A DNA stretch of 64,000 bases from positions 124,001 to 188,000 of the forward strand of contig QNQO01000684.1 in the NCBI GenBank assembly GCA_003290165.1, read 5' to 3'. The DNA is from Berberis thunbergii. Its lineage: Eukaryota; Streptophyta; Magnoliopsida; Ranunculales; Berberidaceae. Under the pieces are notes generated by a model. That model ran no database searches, had not been told where the DNA came from, and saw only the letters and a list, made by a program, of their open reading frames with translations. This document shows, piece after piece, positions 54,607-64,000 of the stretch. Each line of letters starts with the position of its first letter. Positions within the stretch are counted from its first letter, which is position 1. A program made the position numbers and the translations under genes.

Positions 54607-57600
54607 TGGTATATGATTTTAGTATGCAAACTTGCTTGTATATTGAGTACACCATTCCATGAGTTCGGATGTACTATGATGATACACTTGTCATGGATCA
54701 AACATCGAGTGAAATGGCATGACCCTCGATGTGGCACCCCACTTGGGACATGCACTGTCCCAGTGATTCAAAGGCAAGGGAGACACACTTGGGTGATGTG
54801 TTTAACATAGGAGAAAAGTGTGATTGTGGAAAAGAAGCAAAGTTTCATGCAATAACAAAACCATAAAGTTTACCCTAATGTGAAATCTGCATTAAATTAC
54901 TCTGTCAGTATATATGTGTGTTTGCCTTAAGAGAATAAACTAAATGCTCATTCAATGAGAACTACATTTCTTCCTTAAGGTAAAATGTGAATTTTTTTAT
55001 ATTTAAAAAATGGTGAATTATGACTATGACTTGTATTTTATTGAAAGTAAATTACTCACACCAATATTGAAATACCGACTAAAATTGTATTTACTTTGAA
55101 TATTGATAAATTTAGAAATTTCATTTATTTGTCTTTAACCATTTTGTGTAAGATGGTAAGTCTACTAAATTTTCCACAGTTTAGACTTGCCATGGACAAC
55201 CTCATAGCGTAAGCATCGATAAAATATATATTTATTTTAAGTACGATAACACTTATTAGAGAGAAACGTTTCTCTCGTTGAGGAACAACATGTCTTTGAA
55301 TTGTTATTTTTTTGTGTATGTATTTTATGTAACTTATTTTAGTTAGTAGAGATGAAAATACTCATACCAACTATATCGTTGACCCAATTAAGTTTGTGCT
55401 TCTTGAGTACGTTCTTATGGGAACATAATCACTTAGCCTTTCTCAGGTTAAAGAGTCTTTGGGGCGGCAGTGTTTGAGTTTGTTTGGTGGGTGATCATCA
55501 TCGAAAAATTTCATGGTTAACCTATTTTTGTTTACTTCAAATTTATAATAAACCTTATATTTGTTGTATCTGAACTTTGCTATTTTTCTTGTTGGTTTTA
55601 AGAAATGTTTGAATTTTATCTGAAAATCGGAACGTGACAAGTAGCACCATAATAGTAGTGGAGTTATATGGTGGTGGAAGGGGCAATATATGCCATAGTA
55701 CTACACATACATTTTGCCCATGAAGATCTAAGACAGGGCAAGTGGGATCCAACCGACTTTTGGAACTTTCACAAGGCATGTTGAGATGTATAAGAGCTCA
55801 ACAAATTGGAAAAATGTAAGGAATGCAATATAGACACATTTATCAACACCATACACATCAAACAAGTTGTTACAAACATCACTGTTGTGACAGCAGTCCC
55901 TACAGGACAAGCAATGTCTCAGTTCATGGAAAACATACAGGATAGAAATGTATGCCACATATTATAAGCAGATGAAGTTCATACCATAAGCATGGCCTAT
56001 CATGTTGGTGTCTCTTAACCCAATTGTGGCACCTGGCTCTCTTTAGGAATCAATGCTTAATTAGACCTGGAGTATCCTAAATGGGTTTTGGGCTCAATTG
56101 GCCCAAAGGGTTTGTGTCCTAGTGATGTCAGGCAGAATAGCGATTATTCTGCGGGCTAGTTTAACAGATAATTAACAGGGAATAACACAAGAAGATTACC
56201 CAAAACACAGAGAACTACTCTAATGTTCAATTAAAATTAATCAAATCAAAACTATCTCTAAATTAGCCCACAAGCCGGACTTTATAGCTAAAACTCATTA
56301 TTAAAATTTCACAAAAAATGGCAATTTCCAATAATCATACTAAAACAAAATACTTAATAAAAGAAATAATCTGCCAAAAATTTGACCCAAATTGGGTTCA
56401 GAATCTCTTCTTAAAATATAAAAGAAATATTACCTAAAGAAAAAAGTAAATCCTAAAAGGAAACTGCATATTCCTAAAATTAAAAATAGAATCAAATACT
56501 AAAATAACAAGTAATCTATTCCTAAAATAAAAGTAAAGCCTAATCCTAAAAGGAAACTAAAAATACTCCTAATTAAATTGAAAAATCTCTCAAAGTTATT
56601 TAGTAAATAACTTTGAGATCAAATTAGGAACTTTAGTAACCCAAATTAGGAACTTTAGGAACCCAAATTAGGAACTCTAATAACCCAAATTAGAAACTCT
56701 AGAAATCCTCCTGCATCACCTAGCCTTATTGTCTTGGGCCAATTTCTAAGACTTTCATCAAATTCGGTTTTCATTATCTGGGCTTGATCACCTGACTTAC
56801 GGGCTAGATGAGCATGGTCTATCATTGCCCTCTTTCATTAGAGTTGATTTATGCCACATGCTCAAATCGGATGGTTGTTTGATGTCTCATCAATTTCAGT
56901 GAGATTACATGAAGTTTATTTGTTCTGTTGTTTTGTTATGTATTTGATCGATGTATTAAAACACCATCTTATTCAAGCAAATAATCACATTGTCGTCATT
57001 AGATCAACCCTATTTTGGAAGTCTATATTGGCATTTTTAGCTTTTAGATTTCAATGTTGAAGCGTCTCAATTGCAAGTCAGTACCCAAATCAATGTTGGT
57101 GTATGTGCTCTCTATCTCATGTGATACATGTGAAAAAATCTAAAACCTGATAAAAGTCTAAATTCAAATAAGTGGTTATCGACTGCTTCGTAATGCTGCA
57201 TGTATCCTAGGAAAAGGAAACCTGTGTAGAGCAATGTAAGTAATTGCTTATCCCCAACTTTATAAGTGTGTGAGATGGAAAACTTTTGAAAGTTGCAAAG
57301 TGAGAGAAATAAATGAATTAAACCATATATAAAATTGATCTTCAAACCCCACACCATGCCAAAGGTAGCCCAATTACAAACACAAGGGATAACCTCTCAA
57401 TAATCTTCAAAAGAGTTACTTCAGTTCTTTATCATTCCTTATGAAAGTGTTATTCTCGAATGACTGTGCATGCAAATGTAATGATGGTTGCAGATGTAGT
57501 TGATTTCATTGAAATGAAGCTAAAAACTAGGAGATTGTTTTACAGCTAATATCATCATAATCTTATGGTGCAAGTGTTACTTACTATCATTGATTTCTAA

Positions 57601-57710
57601 TGCATTTGTTCATAGACATGTTCAAAGTAATAAGCCTAATCGTGGTTGCGTTGCACTAGAATTATGTTGGTTTCAACTACCTATAGTAAAAATAGGGATG
57701 ATGGTTAACA
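54607..57710. other. No gene seen
   Basis: About 3.1 kb of AT-rich DNA. Open frames at 55443-55958 and 56851-57357 have no recognisable domain. The 56010-56830 part (GGGCTCAATTGGCCCAAAGGG; later CTCCTGCATCACCTAGCC) reads like an LTR or leader of a retroelement, but no boundaries were found. Confidence 0.35.
56621..56702. repeat. 22-bp tandem repeat, nearly four copies
   Basis: AAATTAGGAACTTTAGTAACCC starts at 56621, 56643, 56665 and 56687 with a few substitutions. Confidence 0.9.

Positions 57711-57796
<86 letters not shown>
57711..57796. repeat. (AAT)n microsatellite, about 28 units
   Basis: Uninterrupted AAT repeats, likely polymorphic. Confidence 0.97.
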
Positions 57797-57797
<1 letters not shown>

Positions 57798-57835
57798 CAG
57801 GATTGTTGAATTATTATAATATACACTATCAACAG

Positions 57836-58130
57836 ATGATGCATTTAGTGACGGTTACAGAACCGTTGCTAATAAAGGTGTCACGAGGTCATTTAGTGAC
57901 GGTTTTAGACAACTGCTGAAACAACCGTCGCTAGTATAGCACTATATAATGGTTTCACCCATTAGTAAAAATTGAGGAACGATCTAATTTTTGCCTTTTG
58001 CGGTGATTGAGAAACCGTCATTAAAATTGTTTTATTTTCCATGAGGCACTTTGCGATGGTTGTAACCGCCATTAAATTCTCTTTGATATGCTTTTTAGTG
58101 ACGGTTACAACCGCCGCTAATGACAGACAT
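57836..58130. mobile_element. CACTA-like subterminal repeat cluster
   Basis: Five small imperfect palindromes of the form TTAGTGACGGTT...AACCGTCGCTAA follow one another (near 57846, 57889, 58000, 58052 and 58095). Such GACGGTT/AACCGTC arrays are typical of subterminal regions of plant CACTA and some MULE elements. No CACTA terminus was seen, so the element type and limits are open. A Mutator-like transposase gene begins about 1.3 kb downstream. Confidence 0.5.
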
Positions 58131-59446
58131 CACTATCATGACTATTCTAAAATGCATATATAACCACATTTTTCAATCTATAATCACATTTTTACATCCA
58201 ACAACAACCCATTTTTCAATATCTAATCACATTTTTCAATGCTCGAACTCGATTTGAATGCTCTTTTCTTAACACCTTTGCAAGTGAATCTTGTTGTAAA
58301 ATGGATCGTGATGTGGAATCTTCACTCTCAACCTCTGAAATTTTCTCCTACATGAATGAGGCAAGCCATCAAACTTTGAATTCAAATTTTATCCAAGCAT
58401 TAATTAATGTAGTTCTAGCGTATTGAGCTCTCGTTTCTATTAATTAATTTCTTCTGATTTTACTGTCGAAAGAAAAAAAGACAAATTAAAAAATAGTTCC
58501 ACAAAAAAATGCATCTCATCCAATGTAAAGATGGTAGGAAATTGTTGAAGAACGAACCTTGGCCAAGAGTTGCAATGTCAAGAAGTTCACTTGCTGCCAA
58601 ATCAACGGCATTTGATACAAAGCTAGAGCCCCTAAACATACATATTGTGAGTTAAATAAATAAATAAAAATGATAAAATGTCAAAAGTGTCAAAAAATAA
58701 GTTTATTGGAATTCCGGCAATGTACAACACGAACTCCTTGTAAGAGAGTCGAGACAATTCATTAATCCTCTCAATTTTATATTTTAGTATGATAATTATG
58801 ACATTAACGGAAGAGGAATATCCAATAAAGTCTAATTAATCAACAAACATTTTGAAGAGCATAATAGGAACTCACAGTGGTTGCATGAATTCAGAAAAAG
58901 ACTAGTATTATTATTGTATACACTGTTGAATGCTGAAAATGCCTCGATTTTTTTGGTGTTTATTAAGAATGCGCAGATTTGATAACAATGGGCAAAAATG
59001 GAAACGTCAATGTCTATAGTAAGGAGTGATATTAAAAGTATTCATAAGCAAATAGGAATCACATGGCTTTCACCAAAAACAACGGAGCATAAGCATTTTA
59101 ATAATAGATAAAAGTTGTTCCACAAAAACCACTTGTCAACTCTACAAAGCACACCATAAGACTTACATAGCCTTGAATACATTCCTTTACCAGGCCCACC
59201 AGTTGAGAAAAAACTAACATCTATAGAAATATGAGCACGATATTATGAGCACCCATTTTGTATAACCCAAAAATTAATAGGCGAATAAAGAACTTGCAAA
59301 CTCCTGTTGCCAGCCCGACCTTAATACAATTCATTTTCAATAAGTAAGAAGAAAACTCCGTTATATTGTAAAACTCCTTTCAAAACTACATGTGATCAAT
59401 TGATTGACCACCAATTTGGAGTTACAAGACTGCTTACAATTATAAG
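58131..59446. other. No gene seen
   Basis: AT-rich. It lies where the N-terminal exons of the following transposase gene would be expected, but no MuDR DNA-binding domain was recognised. Confidence 0.35.
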
Positions 59447-61039
59447 TTGATATGCAATGAAAAAAAAATCTATGGAGGTTACAAGAAAAATTTCACCAAG
59501 GTCCCTGAACTTTGTAGGCAGATGTTGAAAGACAACCCATGGAGTATTGTTGAATGGTTGAAGGATCCTACTGATGACAGCTTTGTGGGGTTATGTGTAG
59601 TTTTTAGAGCAAGCTTGGAAGGTTTTGTGAAGGGTTGTAGACCTATAGTATGTCTAGATGGTTGTTTTCCCAAAGGAGAATATGGTGGAGTAATGTTGTT
59701 TGCCATTTCATTAGATGCAATTAATGGGTTATTACCTATTGCCATCTATACTTGCAAGGGTGAAAAATATGATAGTTGGAACACACTTCTGACAATTATA
59801 GGCCAATATCTTAGGAAACACCCAAGCAAGCTTACATTCACTTCAGACAAGCAGAAGGGTATGATTAAGGTTGTGTATGAAGTCTTCCGGAGTAGTCATC
59901 ATAGGTACTATTTTAGACACATGTTTTAAATTTTCAAGAAGATCCATAATGGTCGTCATGCAGAGAGTCTCATTTGGGATGTTGTTATGGCTTACAGAGT
60001 TGAAAAGTTTGAAGTAGAGATGAGAAAGATTGAGGCGAGGATCCCAAGGCAAAAGAGTGGTTGGCCAAAGAGTGTTTTTCTCATTACGCAAGATCACACT
60101 TTGATACTACATAAAAGTGTGAACACATTACAAACATTTTTTTTAGAGTCATTCAACAAGATGTTGTTTGAGTTGAGGGAGATGCCCATTGTGAAAATGG
60201 TTTAGAGGTTTCAAAGGATAGTGATGGGTATGCACTATACAAGGGAAATTGAGGGAGAAAACATGGAGAGTGGTGGTGTTGTTCCTAGGGTTGAAAAAAC
60301 TTTGTAAAAAAGGTATCATAAGTGTAGGACCACTAGCTATAAACAAGGATTATATTCTGCCATAAATAGATGGGGTGTGAGGTGGACTGTGGATCTTGAG
60401 AACTACACATGCTCTTCCCGTGAATGGCAAGTCACAGGTTTTCCATGTGAACATACATATGCTTTGGTGATTCCAACAAGGGATGAGTTTCCAAAGTAAG
60501 TTTAATAATTTTCAAGTACTTTGTTGTCTGTCATTTGAAGTTGTTGCTTATTTTGTTTTTTTATTTAAAGTTGTTTGCGTTTCATGTAGGTACTGCACTC
60601 CATACTGCACAGTTGAAGCCTACAAAGCTACCTATGACTTGTATGTACACCCACTTGATAATCCAAGTTATTGGCCTCAGGTAAAATACTTAATTTCATT
60701 GTGTTTCCACATCACATTTGTAGCTTATTCACTGTTTGTTGACCTCATGTACCTTATTCATTGAATATTTTGTTGTCATAGCCACAACATCTTGTTAAGC
60801 CTCCTTCACTTCATAAGCCTGCTGGGAGACCTAGAAAGAACAGAAGAAGGGGTGAAGATGAGGGGCCTAAGGAACCAAAGAGGAAATCAAAGATATGCAC
60901 TAAATACAAACAATATGGGCACAACAAGACTACTTGCACAGGCGTAACTACTAGTAGTTTTGAGAGGAGGCCACGTGCAATAAGCCTAGGCAATATACTT
61001 GATGGTGATGGTGGTTTAGAAAAAAAGATGAGGATGTGA
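59447..61039 (+). pseudogene. Mutator-like (MULE) transposase gene, decayed
   Basis: The open part 59447-59929 is the MULE transposase domain: PIVCLDGCFPKGEYGG (first Asp), LLPIAIYTCKGEKYDSW, FTSDKQKGM and RYYFRHMF. Frames then break (stop at 59927; stops near 60203 and 60305). A SWIM-type zinc finger follows near 60405 (CSSREWQVTGFPCEH), its second Cys replaced by Ser. Two introns are visible, 60496-60589 (GTAAGT...TGTAG) and 60681-60781 (GTAAAA...CATAG). The last exon gives HKPAGRPRKNRRRGEDEG and a zinc knuckle with one Cys changed to Tyr (CTKYKQYGHNKTTC), ending at a TGA at 61037. Layout and motifs match MuDR-type transposases. With these lesions and no N-terminal domain it is inactive. 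Terminal inverted repeats were not identified. Confidence 0.85.
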
Positions 61040-61499
61040 TGCCATGTACCCCAGCAGCTAGTGGAAAAGGTATGATCATGATGAGTCAGAATTTGATTCA
61101 GTCCTAAGGAAACATATAAAGGTTGGTGGCCTTTTCCCACCTTTTTGGTATAATTAGTACGTATGTTAAGACTTGGTAAATACATGTGTTGTTTGTAGCC
61201 ATGGCATTTCAGTTTTTTTAGTAGATGTCATGTATATGTTAAAGAGAATGGTTATAAACAATGTTTTTGGATACAGATTTAAGTTTTTTTGGTATAAATG
61301 GTACATACAATGACATGTCAATTTTTTGGTAGATGTCATGTATGTGCAAGACAAATGGTTCAATTTATTTGTTACAAACAGTGTAAGAAAAACCATGGTT
61401 AAGTAGGTAAGACTAACTGGAAATGCAAGACAAATGTAAATGTAAACAATGCTTAAATATCTGATGTAATACAAACTGGTGAATGGTTAATTGCATTGT

Positions 61500-61760
61500 G
61501 TTCAGGTTGGTTCAATGGCAGGTTGTTAATTGCATTGTGTTTGGCTGGTTGATTCAATGGTTAATCACAGTTTTTGGGCAGTTCATTTCTTGTTTGGCTG
61601 GTTGATTCAATGGTTCAATGGCAGGTTGTTAATTGCATTGTGTTTGGCTGGTTGGTTCATTTCCTGTTTGGTAGGTTGTTAATTGCATCGTGTTTGACAT
61701 GCTCACAGTTAATTACCTGTTTGGTAGGTTGTTCATTTCATTGGCAGGTCTGTGTGTTTC
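61500..61760. repeat. Tandem repeat around GGTTGTTAATTGCATTGTG
   Basis: GCAGGTTGTTAATTGCATTG occurs at 61518 and 61621 (103-bp step) and, as GTAGGTTGTTAATTGCATCG, at 61671. TTTGGCTGGTTGATTCAATGG is repeated between. Confidence 0.8.
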
Positions 61761-61879
61761 AGGTTGTGAAAAAGAAGTGATTTTGTTCATTTCAGGGTAT
61801 TTATCACTTTCAATCCAGCAGATTGATCATTGTCAGTTCGGTTTTTTATTTTCATGATTTTTAGATTGATTATTGTCTA

Positions 61880-62092
61880 GCAAATTGATCATTGTTTTTG
61901 GGTTGTCTGCTGTTTGTGATTTTCATGATATTTTAGGGTATTGAATGTTGTTAGTCCAACAAACTAATCACTAAACCATCAGTTTTTTTATCATTGTTTT
62001 TGGGTTGTTGATTGTTTGTGATTTTGATGATGGTATTGATCATTGTTTTTGGGTTGTTGATTGTTTGTGATTTTGATGATATTGCAGGATCA
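61880..62092. repeat. Tandem repeat around TCATTGTTTTTGGGTTGTTG
   Basis: Three copies of CATTGTTTTTGGGTTGT followed by TTGTGATTTTgATGAT, near 61889, 61994 and 62041. The solo LTR was inserted just after the last copy. Confidence 0.8.
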
Positions 62093-62111
62093 CTATCATT
62101 GCATTGCAGGG

Positions 62112-62792
62112 TGATGTAGTCGATTCCCGCTATCCTTCCTTGCTGCTTACCTAGACCTGCACAGGTAACAAACGTAAGCTAGAGACCATCGTGTAGCGGT
62201 CGATGGAACTCCAATGCTTAAATTAGATAAGGCTTAGGAGATGTTTAAAGCTATAAATTAGGTTTCTGTAGATACTTCTAGTTCATCAACCTTATATCTC
62301 TTTTATAGTGTAGAAGTCATTGTTCAGCTATGCCTTTGGTGACGAAGTTTAGGGAAAGAGATATTGTTGGAGATCATTTTCTAATTGGGAGTTATCCATA
62401 TGGGATAGTTTCCCTACACGACTTGTGCTCCTAGATCTGTGGGATAGGTTTCCCTTTCTGAGTGTTGTCCATGCAAGGAAGTTTTCTTGCCCGACTTATA
62501 CTCTAGTATTTATTTCCTAGTCGGATCCAATGTGTTACTGGCCTGCCAATCTTGGTTAGATCTTTCAGATACTTGCCTTAGAGGCCTTATGAGTATTGGA
62601 CCTGATCGCGTGACATGTGGGCTTAATGGCTCATTACAACTCAAACCCGACTGTCTGGATCCTGCCAATGATGGGCTTAGTGTTGTTTGGGCCTCACTGG
62701 ATTGAGCATGAAATCAGGCTTGCTTTGTTCGGTTAACGGATTATCAAGACACGTGTACGGCGTTGATCAGATGACGGTTTGATGTATCATCA
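62112..62792 (-). mobile_element. Solo LTR of a Retand-like element (681 bp)
   Basis: On the minus strand it starts TGATGATACATCAAACCG and ends CGACTACATCA. Perfect 5-bp duplication CAGGG at 62107-62111 and 62793-62797. It shares the 12-base start with elements A and B. No internal sequence remains, so it arose by LTR-LTR recombination. Confidence 0.85.
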
Positions 62793-63007
62793 CAGGGTAT
62801 TGATCATTGTCATTACATTGCATTAGCATCCATTGCATTGCAAATTGCATTACATTTGTGAAGGTTTATAGACCTGACAACTCAAACAATAAACATTTGT
62901 AGGGTAAACTCCATTAGATTACTATTGAACTTCATTACATAGAAATCAAACTTCATTACATAGATAAACTCCAATTTTTACTACTATTACATTGGTTGCC
63001 GACAAAT

Positions 63008-63862
63008 TCAAATATTTTTTGTTACAAGCTTATTATTGAACTCATCACAAAAGTCGTTAGATTCCATTTCAATTTCAACATTGATCTTTACACGTACACT
63101 TGCATTTGGTTTCAAAGTTGCCTTCAATGTTTTCAAATAGTCTTCTAACCAGTCAAAACTACAACATTTATTGCACACTAAGAACCTCTTACCTAGACTC
63201 CAAGGTTTCTGAGATTTCAATAGTTTCCTTGGTGTTGAGCATCCTTTCCGGCACTGGGTATTTTTCCAACTTGTACAATTGCCCTTATAAATCACAGAGA
63301 AAATATACTTTCGAACTGCCACTCGAAGTAGACTCTCTTACAGCCTTGACAGACTTTCCTTTGAGATCAATGTTATCTTCTTCAACCTTTGCCTCAACCT
63401 CTTTCATCGCATCTTTCAACCACTTAAACTTGGCACAAGTTGGGAATTGACATTGAAGCTACTTCTTACCTAATGTTAGTCGTTCGTCTGAAGTCATCAA
63501 CGTCATCAATCCAGAGCATCGATTCCCCCTCCCCACACTGTATGCCCAATGGCAAGTAGAAGAAGTGTAACATTCTAGGTCACACGTTTGACAAATATCC
63601 TCGTCATTCACAAACAATGCAAATCAATTAAATAATAATTTACACATAATTAACAAAAAATAAACATATCTTTTTTTACCTACACATAATTCCTAAATTT
63701 GTCATTTGGTACCCATCTTCCCCAAACTGATTTTCGCACAGTTCAACAAACAATGAAGTGAATACACAAAATACAAGTTTTACTTACCTCTCTACCAACA
63801 TCGACGTGTCCACCGGCCATACTTTGATATTCCTTAGCTTTGATCGCAGTCTCCCTCTTCAT
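63008..63862 (-). CDS. GRF-type zinc-finger gene, multi-exon
   Basis: Exon 1 (63862-63788) begins MKRETAIKAKEYQSMAGGHV and ends at a clear donor (GAG|GTAAGTA). Further exons hold GRF-finger halves: CQFPTCAKFKWLKDAMKEVE near 63450-63400, and CSTPRKLLKSQKPWSLGKRF then CNKCCSFDWLEDYLKTL near 63240-63130, ending at a stop at 63008. The pattern CxxP...S...GRRFxxC...CxFxxW(x)D is the GRF zinc finger, a single-stranded nucleic-acid-binding module. In plants small GRF proteins are numerous and mostly uncharacterised. Exon limits between 63780 and 63460 were not settled, and either tandem fingers or alternative exons are possible. Some paralogues are pseudogenes, so activity is uncertain. Confidence 0.6.
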
Positions 63863-64000
63863 ATTGTGGTTCTCTCGTCCTCTTCAACAGATTGTTAAGT
63901 TTAACCTAGGGTTTCATTCGGATAAAGAGGGAAAGAAACACGTGCTGGAGAGGGGTAAATGAATAATTTAAAAAAAATTTAATATTTTCTGCTAGTTAAC

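Noticed and set aside
1..64000. tRNA, rRNA or snRNA genes
   Set aside because: I looked for cloverleaf-type A and B boxes and conserved RNA motifs; only primer-site complements and one weak SINE-like pair were seen.

Overview
This window is eudicot nuclear DNA. The evidence is intron-containing genes, plant-only gene families (an L-type lectin receptor kinase, a plant LSD1-like demethylase, WAK-type and F-box fragments) and a dense mix of plant LTR retrotransposons, hAT, CACTA and MULE elements. The species cannot be told from sequence alone. Most of the 64 kb is transposon-derived, and many insertions can be bounded exactly by their target-site duplications (TSDs).

Region 1-10.6 kb: a 319-bp tandem repeat, one orphan UBX-protein-like exon (minus), DNA-transposon ends, a badly deleted minus-strand Ty3/gypsy chromovirus with an LTR on each side, a 122-bp near-perfect palindrome (7924-8045) and an F-box C-terminal fragment. 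Region 10.7-21.1 kb: a complete nested LTR insertion. The outer Tat/Retand-like element B (10685-21060, TSD GTTTG) carries LTRs, a primer-binding site, a broken gag, tandem repeats and an antisense ORF, but no visible pol. Its antisense ORF is split by a 5'-truncated related element A (RNase H, integrase, 180-bp tandem repeats, its own antisense ORF, 3' LTR). Region 21-27 kb: a hairpin MITE, a 1.3-kb non-autonomous hAT element (TSD AGTGTTAC) and a 2-kb TRIM-like LTR element (TSD TCTTC).

Region 27.9-29.8 kb holds the one clearly intact gene, a single-exon L-type lectin receptor kinase. Region 31-45.4 kb has an exon with an RNase H1 N-terminal/viroplasmin-like domain (minus), gypsy RNase H-integrase relics, two Copia elements (33850-39434 with a truncated 3' LTR; 40682-45439 complete with TSD GTTGT and unusual TA...CT LTR ends), and a WAK-type extracellular exon fragment between them. 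Region 47.8-50.3 kb (minus) is a single-exon LDL1-like histone demethylase gene, intact apart from two apparent 1-bp losses, both beside homopolymer runs. Region 50.5-54.6 kb: a second locus of the GC-rich palindrome family, a third Retand fragment with an open 306-codon antisense ORF, a hAT MITE (TSD GAAAATAC) and a second copy of the 1.1-1.3-kb hAT element (TSD TATATACT). Region 57.7-64 kb: an AAT microsatellite, CACTA-like subterminal palindromes, a decayed Mutator-like transposase gene, a solo Retand-type LTR (TSD CAGGG) and a multi-exon GRF zinc-finger gene on the minus strand.

No clearly new multi-gene system was found. The strongest leads are the GC-rich palindrome family, the gag-plus-antisense-ORF retroelement with its conserved layout, and the two frameshifts in the LDL1-like gene. 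Boundaries, TSDs and motifs were read by eye; family names come from motif recognition and were not checked by database search.
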